A stretch of 64,000 bases of DNA from CALHRB01 sp964473465. GTDB lineage: Bacteria > Bacteroidota > Ignavibacteria > Kapaibacteriales > UBA2268. Below the pieces are notes generated by a model. The model had not been told where the DNA came from. It made no database searches and saw nothing but the letters and a program-made list of their open reading frames with translations. Made by a program: the position numbers and the translations under genes. The stretch's first letter is position 1, and every line of letters starts with the position of its first letter. Shown in pieces: positions 17,316-26,565 of this stretch. The stretch lies in the NCBI GenBank assembly GCA_964473465.1, contig CAYYPE010000002.1, positions 248,001-312,000 on the forward strand. The letters run 5' to 3'.

Positions 17316-18338
17316 ATGAAGAAACTCTTTTTTATCGTTACATTATTTGTCCTAATTGTTTCTATCTCTTTTTCTCAGGATATGACAACCATATATTCAA
17401 ATCTTGATATTATAAATAATAAAATTTTCAATCTTAATCAGAAAGTCTCTAAATTGTCAAAATCCATAGAATCTGTGAGAACTTCCAATCAGAAAGCTAT
17501 TGATCAACTTAAAAAAGATTTTGAAGAAATTCTGATGGATTTTAATGAAGTAAGGATTTTATCGCAGAGTATGGAATCTGTTTGTTCAAAAATGATTGAA
17601 CTTCACGACACACTTCGAAGCGACATAAATTCTCTTCGGAAAGAAAATGATGCTATTATTGCTGCCCAAAGAATTTTAAGGTCTCAAAATAAAGAACTTG
17701 AGCTACAGATAGAAAATCTAAATCAAAAGATTGCAAAAGTGCCTGCAATATTCTTTTGCGATGACTGTCCGCCAAAATTTTCAGTTGGAGCTTCTGCAAA
17801 ATATTATCCATCTTTAAATTTAGCTGATATAAGAACTTATGCCTCTCCATCCATTGGTTTTTATTTCAAACCAAATCAAAAATATGGTTTTTGGATTGAT
17901 TATACTTCACCTTTTATCATTTCACTTTCTGATTATTCTCCTGAATACAATATTTCTGTTAGTGATCAATGGACAGCAAGTATTATTTCATCTGGCTTTT
18001 ACTACAATTTGAACGATTTATTCCGAAAGCCGATTGTTTATACTATAGGTTTTGGTGTTTTTTACGGCGAAGCTGGTTATGACAAATATTTCACAAATGA
18101 TATTGGCATTGATAGGGGGGAGATTACTGGTTTTTCCGGCTATGGTGTTTTATTCTTGCTCGAAGCCTCATATAACGAGTTCATCAATAAATTTCCAATG
18201 GAATTCTATGTTAACTTTACCGGTAATTTGTTTCAGAAGAAAATCAAACTAAATACCGGTATCGGTCAACCTCACGACTTAGGTTTGTTCCTTGTTTCAA
18301 CATCTGTAGGAGTCCGCTTTAATTTTTGGGGGAAATAA
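17316..18338 (+). CDS. Outer-membrane protein: coiled coil joined to a beta-barrel
   Basis: This 340-residue protein is of no family I can name. It has a signal peptide (about 1-20, ending SFSQ), a long heptad-rich coiled coil (about 25-140), a CxxC pair (C148 and C151 in FFCDDCPP), then about 180 residues of alternating strands ending in VGVRFNF, as in small outer-membrane barrels. TATATTTG at 17288-17295 is a perfect TAnnTTTG box, and AAAGGA precedes the ATG. The design recalls trimeric or peptidoglycan-reaching barrels, but the function is unknown. Confidence 0.75.
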   Translation: MKKLFFIVTLFVLIVSISFSQDMTTIYSNLDIINNKIFNLNQKVSKLSKSIESVRTSNQKAIDQLKKDFEEILMDFNEVRILSQSMESVCSKMIELHDTLRSDINSLRKENDAIIAAQRILRSQNKELELQIENLNQKIAKVPAIFFCDDCPPKFSVGASAKYYPSLNLADIRTYASPSIGFYFKPNQKYGFWIDYTSPFIISLSDYSPEYNISVSDQWTASIISSGFYYNLNDLFRKPIVYTIGFGVFYGEAGYDKYFTNDIGIDRGEITGFSGYGVLFLLEASYNEFINKFPMEFYVNFTGNLFQKKIKLNTGIGQPHDLGLFLVSTSVGVRFNFWGK

Positions 18339-18341
18339 AAA

Positions 18342-18372
18342 AAGCCGGCTCTTTATAAGATAGAACCGGCTT
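18342..18372 (-). terminator. Intrinsic terminator of the giant T9SS cargo gene
   Basis: AAGCCGGCTCT (18342-18352) and AGAACCGGCTT (18362-18372) form an 11-position stem with one mismatch. On the minus strand it is followed by a run of T (complement of the A-run at 18337-18343), so it terminates the minus-strand gene. The plus strand has no T-run, so it is a weak terminator for the convergent gene. Confidence 0.8.
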
Positions 18373-18397
18373 CTAATCAATCAGACTTTAGAAGAAA

Positions 18398-21300
18398 TTA
18401 TCTAATTATAACCATTGGTTTTGTTGCTGATTTGTCTCCAAGGGTTATAGTGTAATAATATATTCCTGAGCTTAGATTTAATTCCTCAGGATTAAATCTC
18501 ATTTCGTTATAACCTGCTTTTGATAGTCCATCAAAGATAGTCTGAATTTCTTTTCCGGTCATATCCCTTAGAACTATCTTGGTTACTGTTTCCTCATTAG
18601 TATTAAAGAAAATTGTTGTAGTGCCGCTTGTTGGATTTGGTGTATTTCCAAATTCAAACGAAGACTGATCTTCTTCAATATATGATACTATGAAAGTGGT
18701 TATTGCAACTGTGCATTCTTTGGACGCCAATGTTCCGCATTCGTTAGATGCAACGCACTTATAAACTCCTGCATCAACAAAGGCAGAATTTTGAATCAAT
18801 AAAGTATTTTCAGTGAAATTGGGCAGAAGATTACCATTCTTGAACCATTGATAGGTGATAGGTGCTTCTCCAACAACTTCGAATACCAATTTTAATTCTT
18901 CGCCAACCTTAACGCTTAAATTGTCAGGCAACTGGGTAAGATTGAAAAGATTCTGCTTGATGTCAAGCGAAACATTGTCTGAATTAATTGTTATGTTATA
19001 TGGGAGTAAAGTGATTTTAACGAAATAATCATTACCCTCATCATCTATCGTAACATTTTTGATTATGAGAGTTCTTGATTTAGTTCCGCTATATTTTTCG
19101 CCATCTGTCAATGGGTTGGAGCCTCTGAACCATTGATAAGTGATATTTGTCCCACCAAAGGCTAAAGCGTCAACCGAGAAGCTGATATCTTTATATTCAC
19201 AGCTGACAACATTTTGAGGATTATTTACTATTTTGATATCGGGTGTTTCCAATGTCATATATTTCATTGAGTCAACACCGCAAAGACCGGTAACCATAAC
19301 CCAATAATCATTTCCATAATCAGATGGTTGCAAATCTCTGATTGTCAGTATTGAAGAATTGGAGCCTGCAATTCTATCGTTATCTCTGATTTTGATATTG
19401 CCTCTCCACCATTGAATTTCGTAATTCATATTGTCAATTAACTCAACATGAGCTTTAACTTCAAATTGTGCTACATCACCAAGAGGATAGTAAGCTGTTG
19501 TGGGTTTTGATACGATTTCTGTCTTTGAATGAACATAAATCAACGCTTCATTCGAAATAATATCTCTAATTCCTTTACAGTCTTGCACGTTGAGAACACA
19601 ACGATAAACACCAGATGAGTTAAAATTCAGATTGTTCAGATAAAGAATTGGTGATTTTGCAGATGGGAATTGATCAACTGTAAGATTTACACCATCTTTT
19701 TGCCATTGGTAACTGAAAGTCTCAGCATCAGTATAAGCAACTAAAACTACATTCTCATTTTCACAAACCTGCTGACTTTCTGGCTGGAACGTAAAGCTTG
19801 CCTCGGGGAATATTTTGACTGTAAAAGTTTCTGATATTGCCTGTGATGGAGTGCAATACGGACTTCCAAATATGATACATCTGTAATCACCTGATTCACT
19901 TGGATCTGCAGCAGGGAAAACTAAATTTCTATTGGTTGCTGTTGGATATTTATTTAAGGGTAAGTCTTTCCAGCTTCCTGCTTCAAGGCGTTGCCACATA
20001 TAACCGAGAACAGTCCCATTGCTAACGACAGAAATGTCGAACCTGTCCCCAACGCAAATGCTTGAGATATTGGTTGATGTATAGTTTTGAACCGTTGTTA
20101 TTGGGTCAGAAACATTTACATAAGCTATATTTGTATAAATAGCAGCTGGTCCGCAATTACCGGGACCGATGATCTTTAATCTGTAAGCTCCAGCGGCTTC
20201 TACAGCATTTGCTAATGTCAATTGTAATTCAGGAGAATTCTGTCCAATAATGTCATCGAAAACTCCCGGAGCATTCTTTCTTTCTTTCTGCCATTGATAA
20301 CCCAGAATTGTTCCTGCACCCCCACCGTTTAAAGTTAATGATGGGTCATTTGAACAAACTTCGGCACTATTCGGGTGTAATGATACAGATAGTGCTGTTT
20401 CAACCTTTATATGCTTTACATCGGATTGTACCTGCGAGCCATCAAATGTAGCTATAACATAATAATCAGCCGAATCTGACTGAGTAATAGGAATAAAGGA
20501 AAGGGATGTTCTGGTGTCAAATCTTGTGTTGTTCTTATACCATTCAAAAGCAAATATCGGGTTTACAGTTCGATTAATTCCATCAACAAATCCCTTAACT
20601 TCTGGCTCAAAATTAATAACAACATTAGAAGTATTTGCACAATATACTGGTAAATCGGGGGTTGCGGTTATATTTGTTTTGATGCCCAGAATTGAATTAA
20701 CTTCATCAGCACCAACATAACAATCTGATGTTCTTCTGTTTTCATTATCAATATCATTAGCTATTCCAAGTGATGGAGCATAAAAGTCTGAATGTCCAAC
20801 TGCATCTCCGTCAAGATGGAGGTCATTGTTAGCAATAAAAGTAACTGTTCTTACTTTTGTATTTGTATTCCTTCCATAAATTGATCTAAGAGTTGCCAGA
20901 TCAGTAATGTTTGTCGGTGTGGTTTGATAAGCTGCAAGTATTCCATAGCTTCCATAAGCATAATGAACATTATAATCCATATTATTAAACTGACCTGACG
21001 GACTTGCTGCATATACGTAGATCGTAAATGATTTAGTCCCGGCAACATTTGATGATAATCCATTTGCGAGGATATTGTTCCTTAAATCAATATTTGTTAC
21101 TGAGGTTGTTGTAACAAGGATACAAGCTGATAACGATGCAGAAGTACCAACATTATCCTGTGTGCCATATAAATGAATTGTATTATGATATATCGAGTAA
21201 TTCGAGCCACCTGTTAACCTTATACCAAATGGATTATAAGTTGTGGATGTAGCTGAATAATTCATTGTTGTTAAGTCCCAGATGAAATTATTATAAATTT

Positions 21301-24300
21301 TCATATAATTTCCTCCGAGAGTATTGATTCCCCATGCACCCCAACCGCCAGAGTTTGGATTCTTTATGCTATAAATTTTGTTATTGTATATTTCACAGTA
21401 ATTGTTTGTTGATCCCATCTCAATTCCGGCAATGTTTGTTGATGGGGATACCCGTAAATTGAAAATAGTGTTATTTCTGATATGAGCATAATTTACATAT
21501 TGTAGATAAATTCCCCTTAGATTTATATAATCAGAGGATGTATTGGAACCAATTGTGTTGTTCGAGATAATAAGGTTATCGTTTGTAGTTGCAGTTCCAG
21601 CTACATAGATACCATAGTATGCTTTTGTTATAACATTATTATCAATATGCAAATTATCATTATCGTTCCCGCTTCCTGTTGTGCTTATTGTTTTATCAGC
21701 AACATAAATTCCAAACGAAGTGGATGTATTCAAACCTGTTGAAATGTTGCAATTTTTAATTGTATTATTATTAGCTCCTCCTGTAAAGCTTGCAATATGT
21801 ATAGTTGCAATATTTGATGAGGTTGCAGTGTTAACAAAGGTCAGATATCTTCCTGCATTGTTGTAACTTCCGTCTATTGTTACTCTGTCAGCTCCTTCAA
21901 GTCTTATAAGTGAAGTACTCGAAGAACCAGAAATTGTATAATTAACTGCAGCTCCTGGTTTTATTGTAATAGAATAGGGATTTCCACCTTCCGAGGCTAA
22001 TTCCTTTAATCCAACAGCACCTGTTTCATCTGTAATATTTGAGGTGATTAATATTGTTACATCGCCAGTAAGAACGGCTCCATTCATATAATTAAATAAT
22101 CCATCTGTTTTAGTCAGTGATTTATAAGTCTCGGACGAGCCAACTCTAACTGTTCCCGAAATTGATGGAGATATTCTGTAAGAGTTTATTGTTCCGGTTA
22201 TTGGAAATGCCGAGGCAGTTAAATCAACATTGGAAGGTTTTGAAGTGAACTTGCCACTATTTATTCCCACATTTGGTGGTGAAACCAGATCTTGAGCTAC
22301 AACGAAATACTGTATGACATCATTTGCCTGAACAGTTCCGCCCTGCAGTTTTGAATAATCAATCGTAAAGGAGAACTGATCGCCTGAGTTAGTTCCAACG
22401 ACATATTTCCACCCATTGTTAGCTGATGTATTTCCAGCATAGGTATTTGCATCAGTTGACTTTTTGTAGTAAAGACGTGGAGCGTATGTGGTTGTGTTAA
22501 CGCCTGAATTGTCAGTGATTCGGGCAAAATTATTCAGCACTCTGTTTGACGTTGAAGTCGTATTTGCAAGCAAAGTGTATTCTATTTGTGGCGGGGCAAA
22601 CTCTCCTGCATTTTCGTAAGCCCCAACAGTTGGTGCTATAGTAGAGCGTGTATCGTTTAGAAAATCTCTTGGAACCTGTGCAATTGGTGTCCCTGCCGCG
22701 ACCAGCGGAGAACCCAGTAATGGAATTAAAAAGTCATCAGCATTGTAGTTCGGATTTGATGAAAACGAATTTGCATCCTGAGATGTTGCACTACGCCAAT
22801 CAGTTATTGTTGTTCTATTGCTGGTTAAATAACCCAAAATTCCATAAGTTCCAGAGGCATAATAATCGTTATAATTAAATGTTGAATTTGTAAGGTTTCC
22901 AGTGCCATATAAATATATAGCATAAGATTGAGAGCCTGTTAATCCAACCAGACTATTTGTAAAAACGTTGTTCCTAACATCAAATGTGTTCGAAGAAGAA
23001 CCAGAAATACAAAATGCCGCCGATAGTGTTCCAGATGTATTAGATCCTACCTGCTGACCATAGAGATTAACGCTATTATGCCAGATTTTATGTCCACGAC
23101 CGCTTGCAATTAAAATTCCAAAAGGATTATAGGCAAGAGAGGAAGCAGAATAGTTCGTGGTAGTCATCTTATAGATTACATTATTTTTTAAGGTATCGTA
23201 ATTTCCGGCAGTTGATGTGGAGCCAGCCATATAAATACCCACAGCAGCATAACCACTTGTTGAAGTCGATTTTAGTGAATTTATCAGGTTCCTTTCATAT
23301 AAAGTATATGCAGAATAGCTGTAAATTCCATACATTGTGTAAAGAGCTGCTATATTTTGTATTGTATTAAGATATACTTTTGAAGTATCAGAATAATACA
23401 CATACATTCCATAACAAGTTCCATTTATAGTTAAATTTTGGAATGTGTTGTTATATATATGAGACTTGTGCGAATAATAACTATACAATGGATATCCAGT
23501 TCCGGCAACTGTCAAATTATCAAATGTATTGTCATAAACTTGAGCGTATGAACTGTAATACAGATAAAGCCCATAGAAAGTGCTTGCTGTCGTAATATTT
23601 GTTCCCGAATTACCATATATCTTTGCATTTGTTGAATAGTAATTATATAGAAAATATAGAACAGAAGTAGATGAATGATTATTCAGGTAATTATTCGAAA
23701 TCGTGTGTCCATCTGCATAATAAATATACATAAAGTAATACATAATGCCACCTGTGGCAGTGTTGTAGCTGATTTCGAAATTTTTATTCTTACCTGTAAT
23801 TGCACTGCTCGTTCCTCTTACCATAAATGCATAATATACATTTGTAAAGTAATTATAAATAAAACGATTATTATCCATACCTACACCGCCAGTTGTCAAA
23901 CCAACACTGGATCCGCAAACAATACCATAAGAAGAGGATACGTTCGAGCCGGTAATGTTGCAATTTCTGATTGTATTATTCTTTGCACCGTTGGCTACCG
24001 TTGATGTTGTGTTGCTGTCCAGCCAGATTGCACAAGAAGTTGATGTATATGTATTTTGAATAGTTAATCCATTAGTTGAACCGCTTTGGTTAACCCTTCC
24101 ATCTATGGTTACATTATCTGCACCTCTTAGTTCAATAAGACCATTTGCAACGCTACCCGAAATTGAATACGTTCCCGTTGGATATATTGTTACAGAATTA
24201 TAATTTGCCGAGCCAACTCCTGATGCCTGAAGAACAGCAGCAGATGTTTCTGTCAGATTACTTCGTATTGTGATTACGATGTCGCCAGTGTGAGTTCCGG

Positions 24301-24472
24301 CATTTATGGCATCAAAAGCAGCTTTCAACGTCGAATAATCTGTTGAACCTATTCGTGCCTGTGAGAAAAGATTACTTTGTGACATGGCTAAAAGCAATGA
24401 CACAAATAATAAAAACCTGATTGTTTTTCCAAAATTTCTTATCGCTTGATAAAAAGTAGAACTAATGAACAT
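18398..24472 (-). CDS. Giant secreted T9SS cargo: two beta-helix modules, Ig-like repeats, sorting domain
   Basis: This 2024-residue protein has a signal peptide (about 1-38, ending NLFSQA). Two related right-handed beta-helix modules lie at about 40-620 and 770-1240, each opening with TISGS...LxGAD.VTIDG and later YNPFGI. A linker domain (about 640-760) joins them. Roughly seven Ig-like domains follow (about 1260-1930; repeated YQW and Y.C signatures such as FSYQWQKDGV and GVYRCV). A type A T9SS sorting domain (about 1937-2024) ends KPMVIIR. Six rungs of the first helix are Tyr-rich with a 27-residue period. It is probably exported across the outer membrane and anchored or released; polysaccharide binding or adhesion is plausible but unproven. 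Confidence 0.9.
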   Translation of the reverse strand: MFISSTFYQAIRNFGKTIRFLLFVSLLLAMSQSNLFSQARIGSTDYSTLKAAFDAINAGTHTGDIVITIRSNLTETSAAVLQASGVGSANYNSVTIYPTGTYSISGSVANGLIELRGADNVTIDGRVNQSGSTNGLTIQNTYTSTSCAIWLDSNTTSTVANGAKNNTIRNCNITGSNVSSSYGIVCGSSVGLTTGGVGMDNNRFIYNYFTNVYYAFMVRGTSSAITGKNKNFEISYNTATGGIMYYFMYIYYADGHTISNNYLNNHSSTSVLYFLYNYYSTNAKIYGNSGTNITTASTFYGLYLYYSSYAQVYDNTFDNLTVAGTGYPLYSYYSHKSHIYNNTFQNLTINGTCYGMYVYYSDTSKVYLNTIQNIAALYTMYGIYSYSAYTLYERNLINSLKSTSTSGYAAVGIYMAGSTSTAGNYDTLKNNVIYKMTTTNYSASSLAYNPFGILIASGRGHKIWHNSVNLYGQQVGSNTSGTLSAAFCISGSSSNTFDVRNNVFTNSLVGLTGSQSYAIYLYGTGNLTNSTFNYNDYYASGTYGILGYLTSNRTTITDWRSATSQDANSFSSNPNYNADDFLIPLLGSPLVAAGTPIAQVPRDFLNDTRSTIAPTVGAYENAGEFAPPQIEYTLLANTTSTSNRVLNNFARITDNSGVNTTTYAPRLYYKKSTDANTYAGNTSANNGWKYVVGTNSGDQFSFTIDYSKLQGGTVQANDVIQYFVVAQDLVSPPNVGINSGKFTSKPSNVDLTASAFPITGTINSYRISPSISGTVRVGSSETYKSLTKTDGLFNYMNGAVLTGDVTILITSNITDETGAVGLKELASEGGNPYSITIKPGAAVNYTISGSSSTSLIRLEGADRVTIDGSYNNAGRYLTFVNTATSSNIATIHIASFTGGANNNTIKNCNISTGLNTSTSFGIYVADKTISTTGSGNDNDNLHIDNNVITKAYYGIYVAGTATTNDNLIISNNTIGSNTSSDYINLRGIYLQYVNYAHIRNNTIFNLRVSPSTNIAGIEMGSTNNYCEIYNNKIYSIKNPNSGGWGAWGINTLGGNYMKIYNNFIWDLTTMNYSATSTTYNPFGIRLTGGSNYSIYHNTIHLYGTQDNVGTSASLSACILVTTTSVTNIDLRNNILANGLSSNVAGTKSFTIYVYAASPSGQFNNMDYNVHYAYGSYGILAAYQTTPTNITDLATLRSIYGRNTNTKVRTVTFIANNDLHLDGDAVGHSDFYAPSLGIANDIDNENRRTSDCYVGADEVNSILGIKTNITATPDLPVYCANTSNVVINFEPEVKGFVDGINRTVNPIFAFEWYKNNTRFDTRTSLSFIPITQSDSADYYVIATFDGSQVQSDVKHIKVETALSVSLHPNSAEVCSNDPSLTLNGGGAGTILGYQWQKERKNAPGVFDDIIGQNSPELQLTLANAVEAAGAYRLKIIGPGNCGPAAIYTNIAYVNVSDPITTVQNYTSTNISSICVGDRFDISVVSNGTVLGYMWQRLEAGSWKDLPLNKYPTATNRNLVFPAADPSESGDYRCIIFGSPYCTPSQAISETFTVKIFPEASFTFQPESQQVCENENVVLVAYTDAETFSYQWQKDGVNLTVDQFPSAKSPILYLNNLNFNSSGVYRCVLNVQDCKGIRDIISNEALIYVHSKTEIVSKPTTAYYPLGDVAQFEVKAHVELIDNMNYEIQWWRGNIKIRDNDRIAGSNSSILTIRDLQPSDYGNDYWVMVTGLCGVDSMKYMTLETPDIKIVNNPQNVVSCEYKDISFSVDALAFGGTNITYQWFRGSNPLTDGEKYSGTKSRTLIIKNVTIDDEGNDYFVKITLLPYNITINSDNVSLDIKQNLFNLTQLPDNLSVKVGEELKLVFEVVGEAPITYQWFKNGNLLPNFTENTLLIQNSAFVDAGVYKCVASNECGTLASKECTVAITTFIVSYIEEDQSSFEFGNTPNPTSGTTTIFFNTNEETVTKIVLRDMTGKEIQTIFDGLSKAGYNEMRFNPEELNLSSGIYYYTITLGDKSATKPMVIIR
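23246..23731 (-). repeat. Six 81-bp coding repeats encoding Tyr-rich beta-helix rungs
   Basis: The frame holds MYIYY, LYNYY, LYLYY, LYSYY, MYVYY and IYSYS, starting at residues 248, 275, 302, 329, 356 and 383: exactly 27 residues (81 bp) apart. Each is followed by a Y.N(T)xxxN(L/I) segment. The spacing was read directly from the translated frame. Confidence 0.85.
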
Positions 24473-24562
24473 ATTTAAACCCTTTTAAATAATTAACTTA
24501 TTATATTAATTTAATTTTAAACTTTTAATTTAATAATTTTTTTATCTATTTCAAAAATTATT

Positions 24563-25726
24563 TCAAAAGTTAACATTTTTTGCAATTTCACGAGCAATAA
24601 CCAAGTGCTGGATCTCTGATGTTCCTTCGTATATTTCAGTTACTTTGGCATCCCGCATCATTCGCTCTACGTGATATTCCCTGACATATCCATAACCCCC
24701 ATGAATCTGAACTGCTTCCCGGGTAACATCATTAGCTACAGTTGAGGCAAATAATTTTGCCTGCGAAGCAGCCATAATATTTGTATTTCCCTGATCTTTG
24801 AGCCATGCTGCCTTGTAAACAAGCAATCTTGCCGCTTCTATATTCATTGCCATTTGTGCCAGTTTTGCCTGAATCAATTGATGTTCGATTAAAAACTTTC
24901 CGAATGATTTGCGTTGTTTAGAATATCGAACCGATGCCTCGTAAGCCCCCTGTGCTATTCCGAGAGCCTGGGCGGCTATTCCGATTCTTCCACCATTCAA
25001 TCCCGACATTGCAATATAAAAGCCTTGCCCGACTTCACCTATTCTGTTTTCATCGGGTATTTTTACATTTGTCATTGCTATAGCACAGGTATCACTCGAA
25101 CGCATACCCATTTTATCTTCTTTTTTTGCTGGCTCAAATCCTTCTGTGCCTCTCTCGACAACAAAGCAGGTTATCCCTTTATGTCTGAGTTCTTCGTTTG
25201 TTTGTGCAAAAATTATATATAATCCTGCATTCTGAGCTGTGGAAATCCAGCTTTTCATTCCATTAAGAATCCAATAACCATCTTTGAATACTGCTTTAGT
25301 TTTCTGATGTGAAGCGTCAGAACCGGCCTCTGCTTCGCTGAGGCAATAAGCACCTATGATTTTTCCTTCGGCTAAATTCCTTAGATATTTTTCTTTCTGG
25401 GCTTGAGTGCCGTAAGTTTCTATTATCCAGTTTATCAATGAATTGTGGACAGAAAAAATTATCCCCACGCTCGCATCAACTTTGCATATTTCCTCTTGTG
25501 CAACAACGTAGCTTAACGTGTCAAGACCGCTGCCACCCCACTCGGGCGAAACCATCATTCCCATAAAACCAAGATCAGCCATCTTTTGGATAATTTCTGC
25601 AGGGTATGTTCCGTTAATATCCCTTTCTATAACCGACGGAGCAATTTCTTCCTGTGCAAATTTTCGGGCTGTGTCCTGAATCTGTTTTTGGATCTCGTTC
25701 AATTCAAAAGAAATCATATTGTTCAC
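24563..25726 (-). CDS. Acyl-CoA dehydrogenase, short-chain/butyryl type
   Basis: This FAD flavoenzyme introduces a 2,3-double bond into acyl-CoA and passes electrons to ETF. It has 387 residues. The catalytic glutamate is E367 in EIYEGTSEIQ, and CLSEAEAGSDA and WISTAQNAGLYIIFA are the FAD- and substrate-binding segments. The position of the catalytic base and the length match butyryl-CoA/short-chain enzymes; branched-chain or glutaryl relatives are possible. It is monocistronic on the minus strand, upstream of the giant T9SS gene but not clearly linked to it. Confidence 0.94.
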   Translation of the reverse strand: MNNMISFELNEIQKQIQDTARKFAQEEIAPSVIERDINGTYPAEIIQKMADLGFMGMMVSPEWGGSGLDTLSYVVAQEEICKVDASVGIIFSVHNSLINWIIETYGTQAQKEKYLRNLAEGKIIGAYCLSEAEAGSDASHQKTKAVFKDGYWILNGMKSWISTAQNAGLYIIFAQTNEELRHKGITCFVVERGTEGFEPAKKEDKMGMRSSDTCAIAMTNVKIPDENRIGEVGQGFYIAMSGLNGGRIGIAAQALGIAQGAYEASVRYSKQRKSFGKFLIEHQLIQAKLAQMAMNIEAARLLVYKAAWLKDQGNTNIMAASQAKLFASTVANDVTREAVQIHGGYGYVREYHVERMMRDAKVTEIYEGTSEIQHLVIAREIAKNVNF

Positions 25727-25804
25727 TTATTTTTAAACTTTAAATTTTCTTATTTCGTTTTCTACAAAATAATAAATTTTTATAAATAAATAGAAGATTA
25801 TACG

Positions 25805-26545
25805 ATGATTAGGTTGATTACGTTATGCTTGCTTTCATCTATGTTCTTATTTGGAAATTTATTCAGCCAGCCAAAACTCGAAATGGAAGGTGGTAAAGTT
25901 TATGACTGGGGCGATGTAAAGCTAAAAGACTCACCCTTGAAAGCAAAGATCAAAATCTTTAATAAAGGGAACGAAACTCTAAAAATTTTCAAGGTTAAAC
26001 CTGCCTGTGGTTGCACTACTGCTCCGCTTGATAAAGAAGAAATTGAACCCGGCGATTTCGCAACTCTCGATGTTACTCTTAATCTTGGCAATCATTCGGG
26101 ACTTTTCATCCGATACATTAACATAACTTCCAGCGACCCCGAAAATTCTCCTTTGAACTATCAGTTGAAATGCAATATCATTGTGCCTATTAAATACTTT
26201 CCGAGCCAGTATATTTCTTTTGGTATGATGGAACTGAACAAAGAAGCCATAGCCAAAGTTGTTTTGACAAATTCAACCGATACAACAATTACAATCAAAG
26301 ATGTGGCTTTCTCCCCAGATTCAATGATTATCAGCCTGAAAAAGGATACTCCAATTCCACCTAAAGGCAGCATTGATATTGAGGCAAAATTTACTCCTAA
26401 AAACTATGAACCTGTGATTGGTTGGATAAGATTCCGAACTGATCACCCGGATGTTACCTCTGCTGAAATTACCATAAGAGGAATTGTCAAAGACGGAAAT
26501 TCAAATGCTCCGCCTCCTCTTCCTCATCAGTCAGATAAAAAATAA
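25805..26545 (+). CDS. DUF1573 secreted protein
   Basis: This 246-residue protein has a signal peptide (about 1-22, FLFGNLFSQ). It then has the DUF1573 core with YDWGDVKLKDSPL, the FNKGNETLKI pattern and the hallmark PACGCTTAPL, followed by a second domain of the same Ig-like/MSP type (about 125-235). DUF1573 proteins are abundant in Bacteroidota; the ASPM-SPD-2-hydin-like fold suggests a scaffold or binding role in the periplasm or at the surface. No enzymatic residues are visible. GT9 follows after about 20 bases. Confidence 0.85.
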   Translation: MIRLITLCLLSSMFLFGNLFSQPKLEMEGGKVYDWGDVKLKDSPLKAKIKIFNKGNETLKIFKVKPACGCTTAPLDKEEIEPGDFATLDVTLNLGNHSGLFIRYINITSSDPENSPLNYQLKCNIIVPIKYFPSQYISFGMMELNKEAIAKVVLTNSTDTTITIKDVAFSPDSMIISLKKDTPIPPKGSIDIEAKFTPKNYEPVIGWIRFRTDHPDVTSAEITIRGIVKDGNSNAPPPLPHQSDKK

Positions 26546-26565
26546 TATAGCTTTATTTGAACTTA

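Noticed and set aside
20514..24004. Several plus-strand frames of 68-109 codons opposite the giant T9SS gene
   Set aside because: They are antisense to a repetitive beta-helix gene; low-complexity translation, no start signals, no domains.
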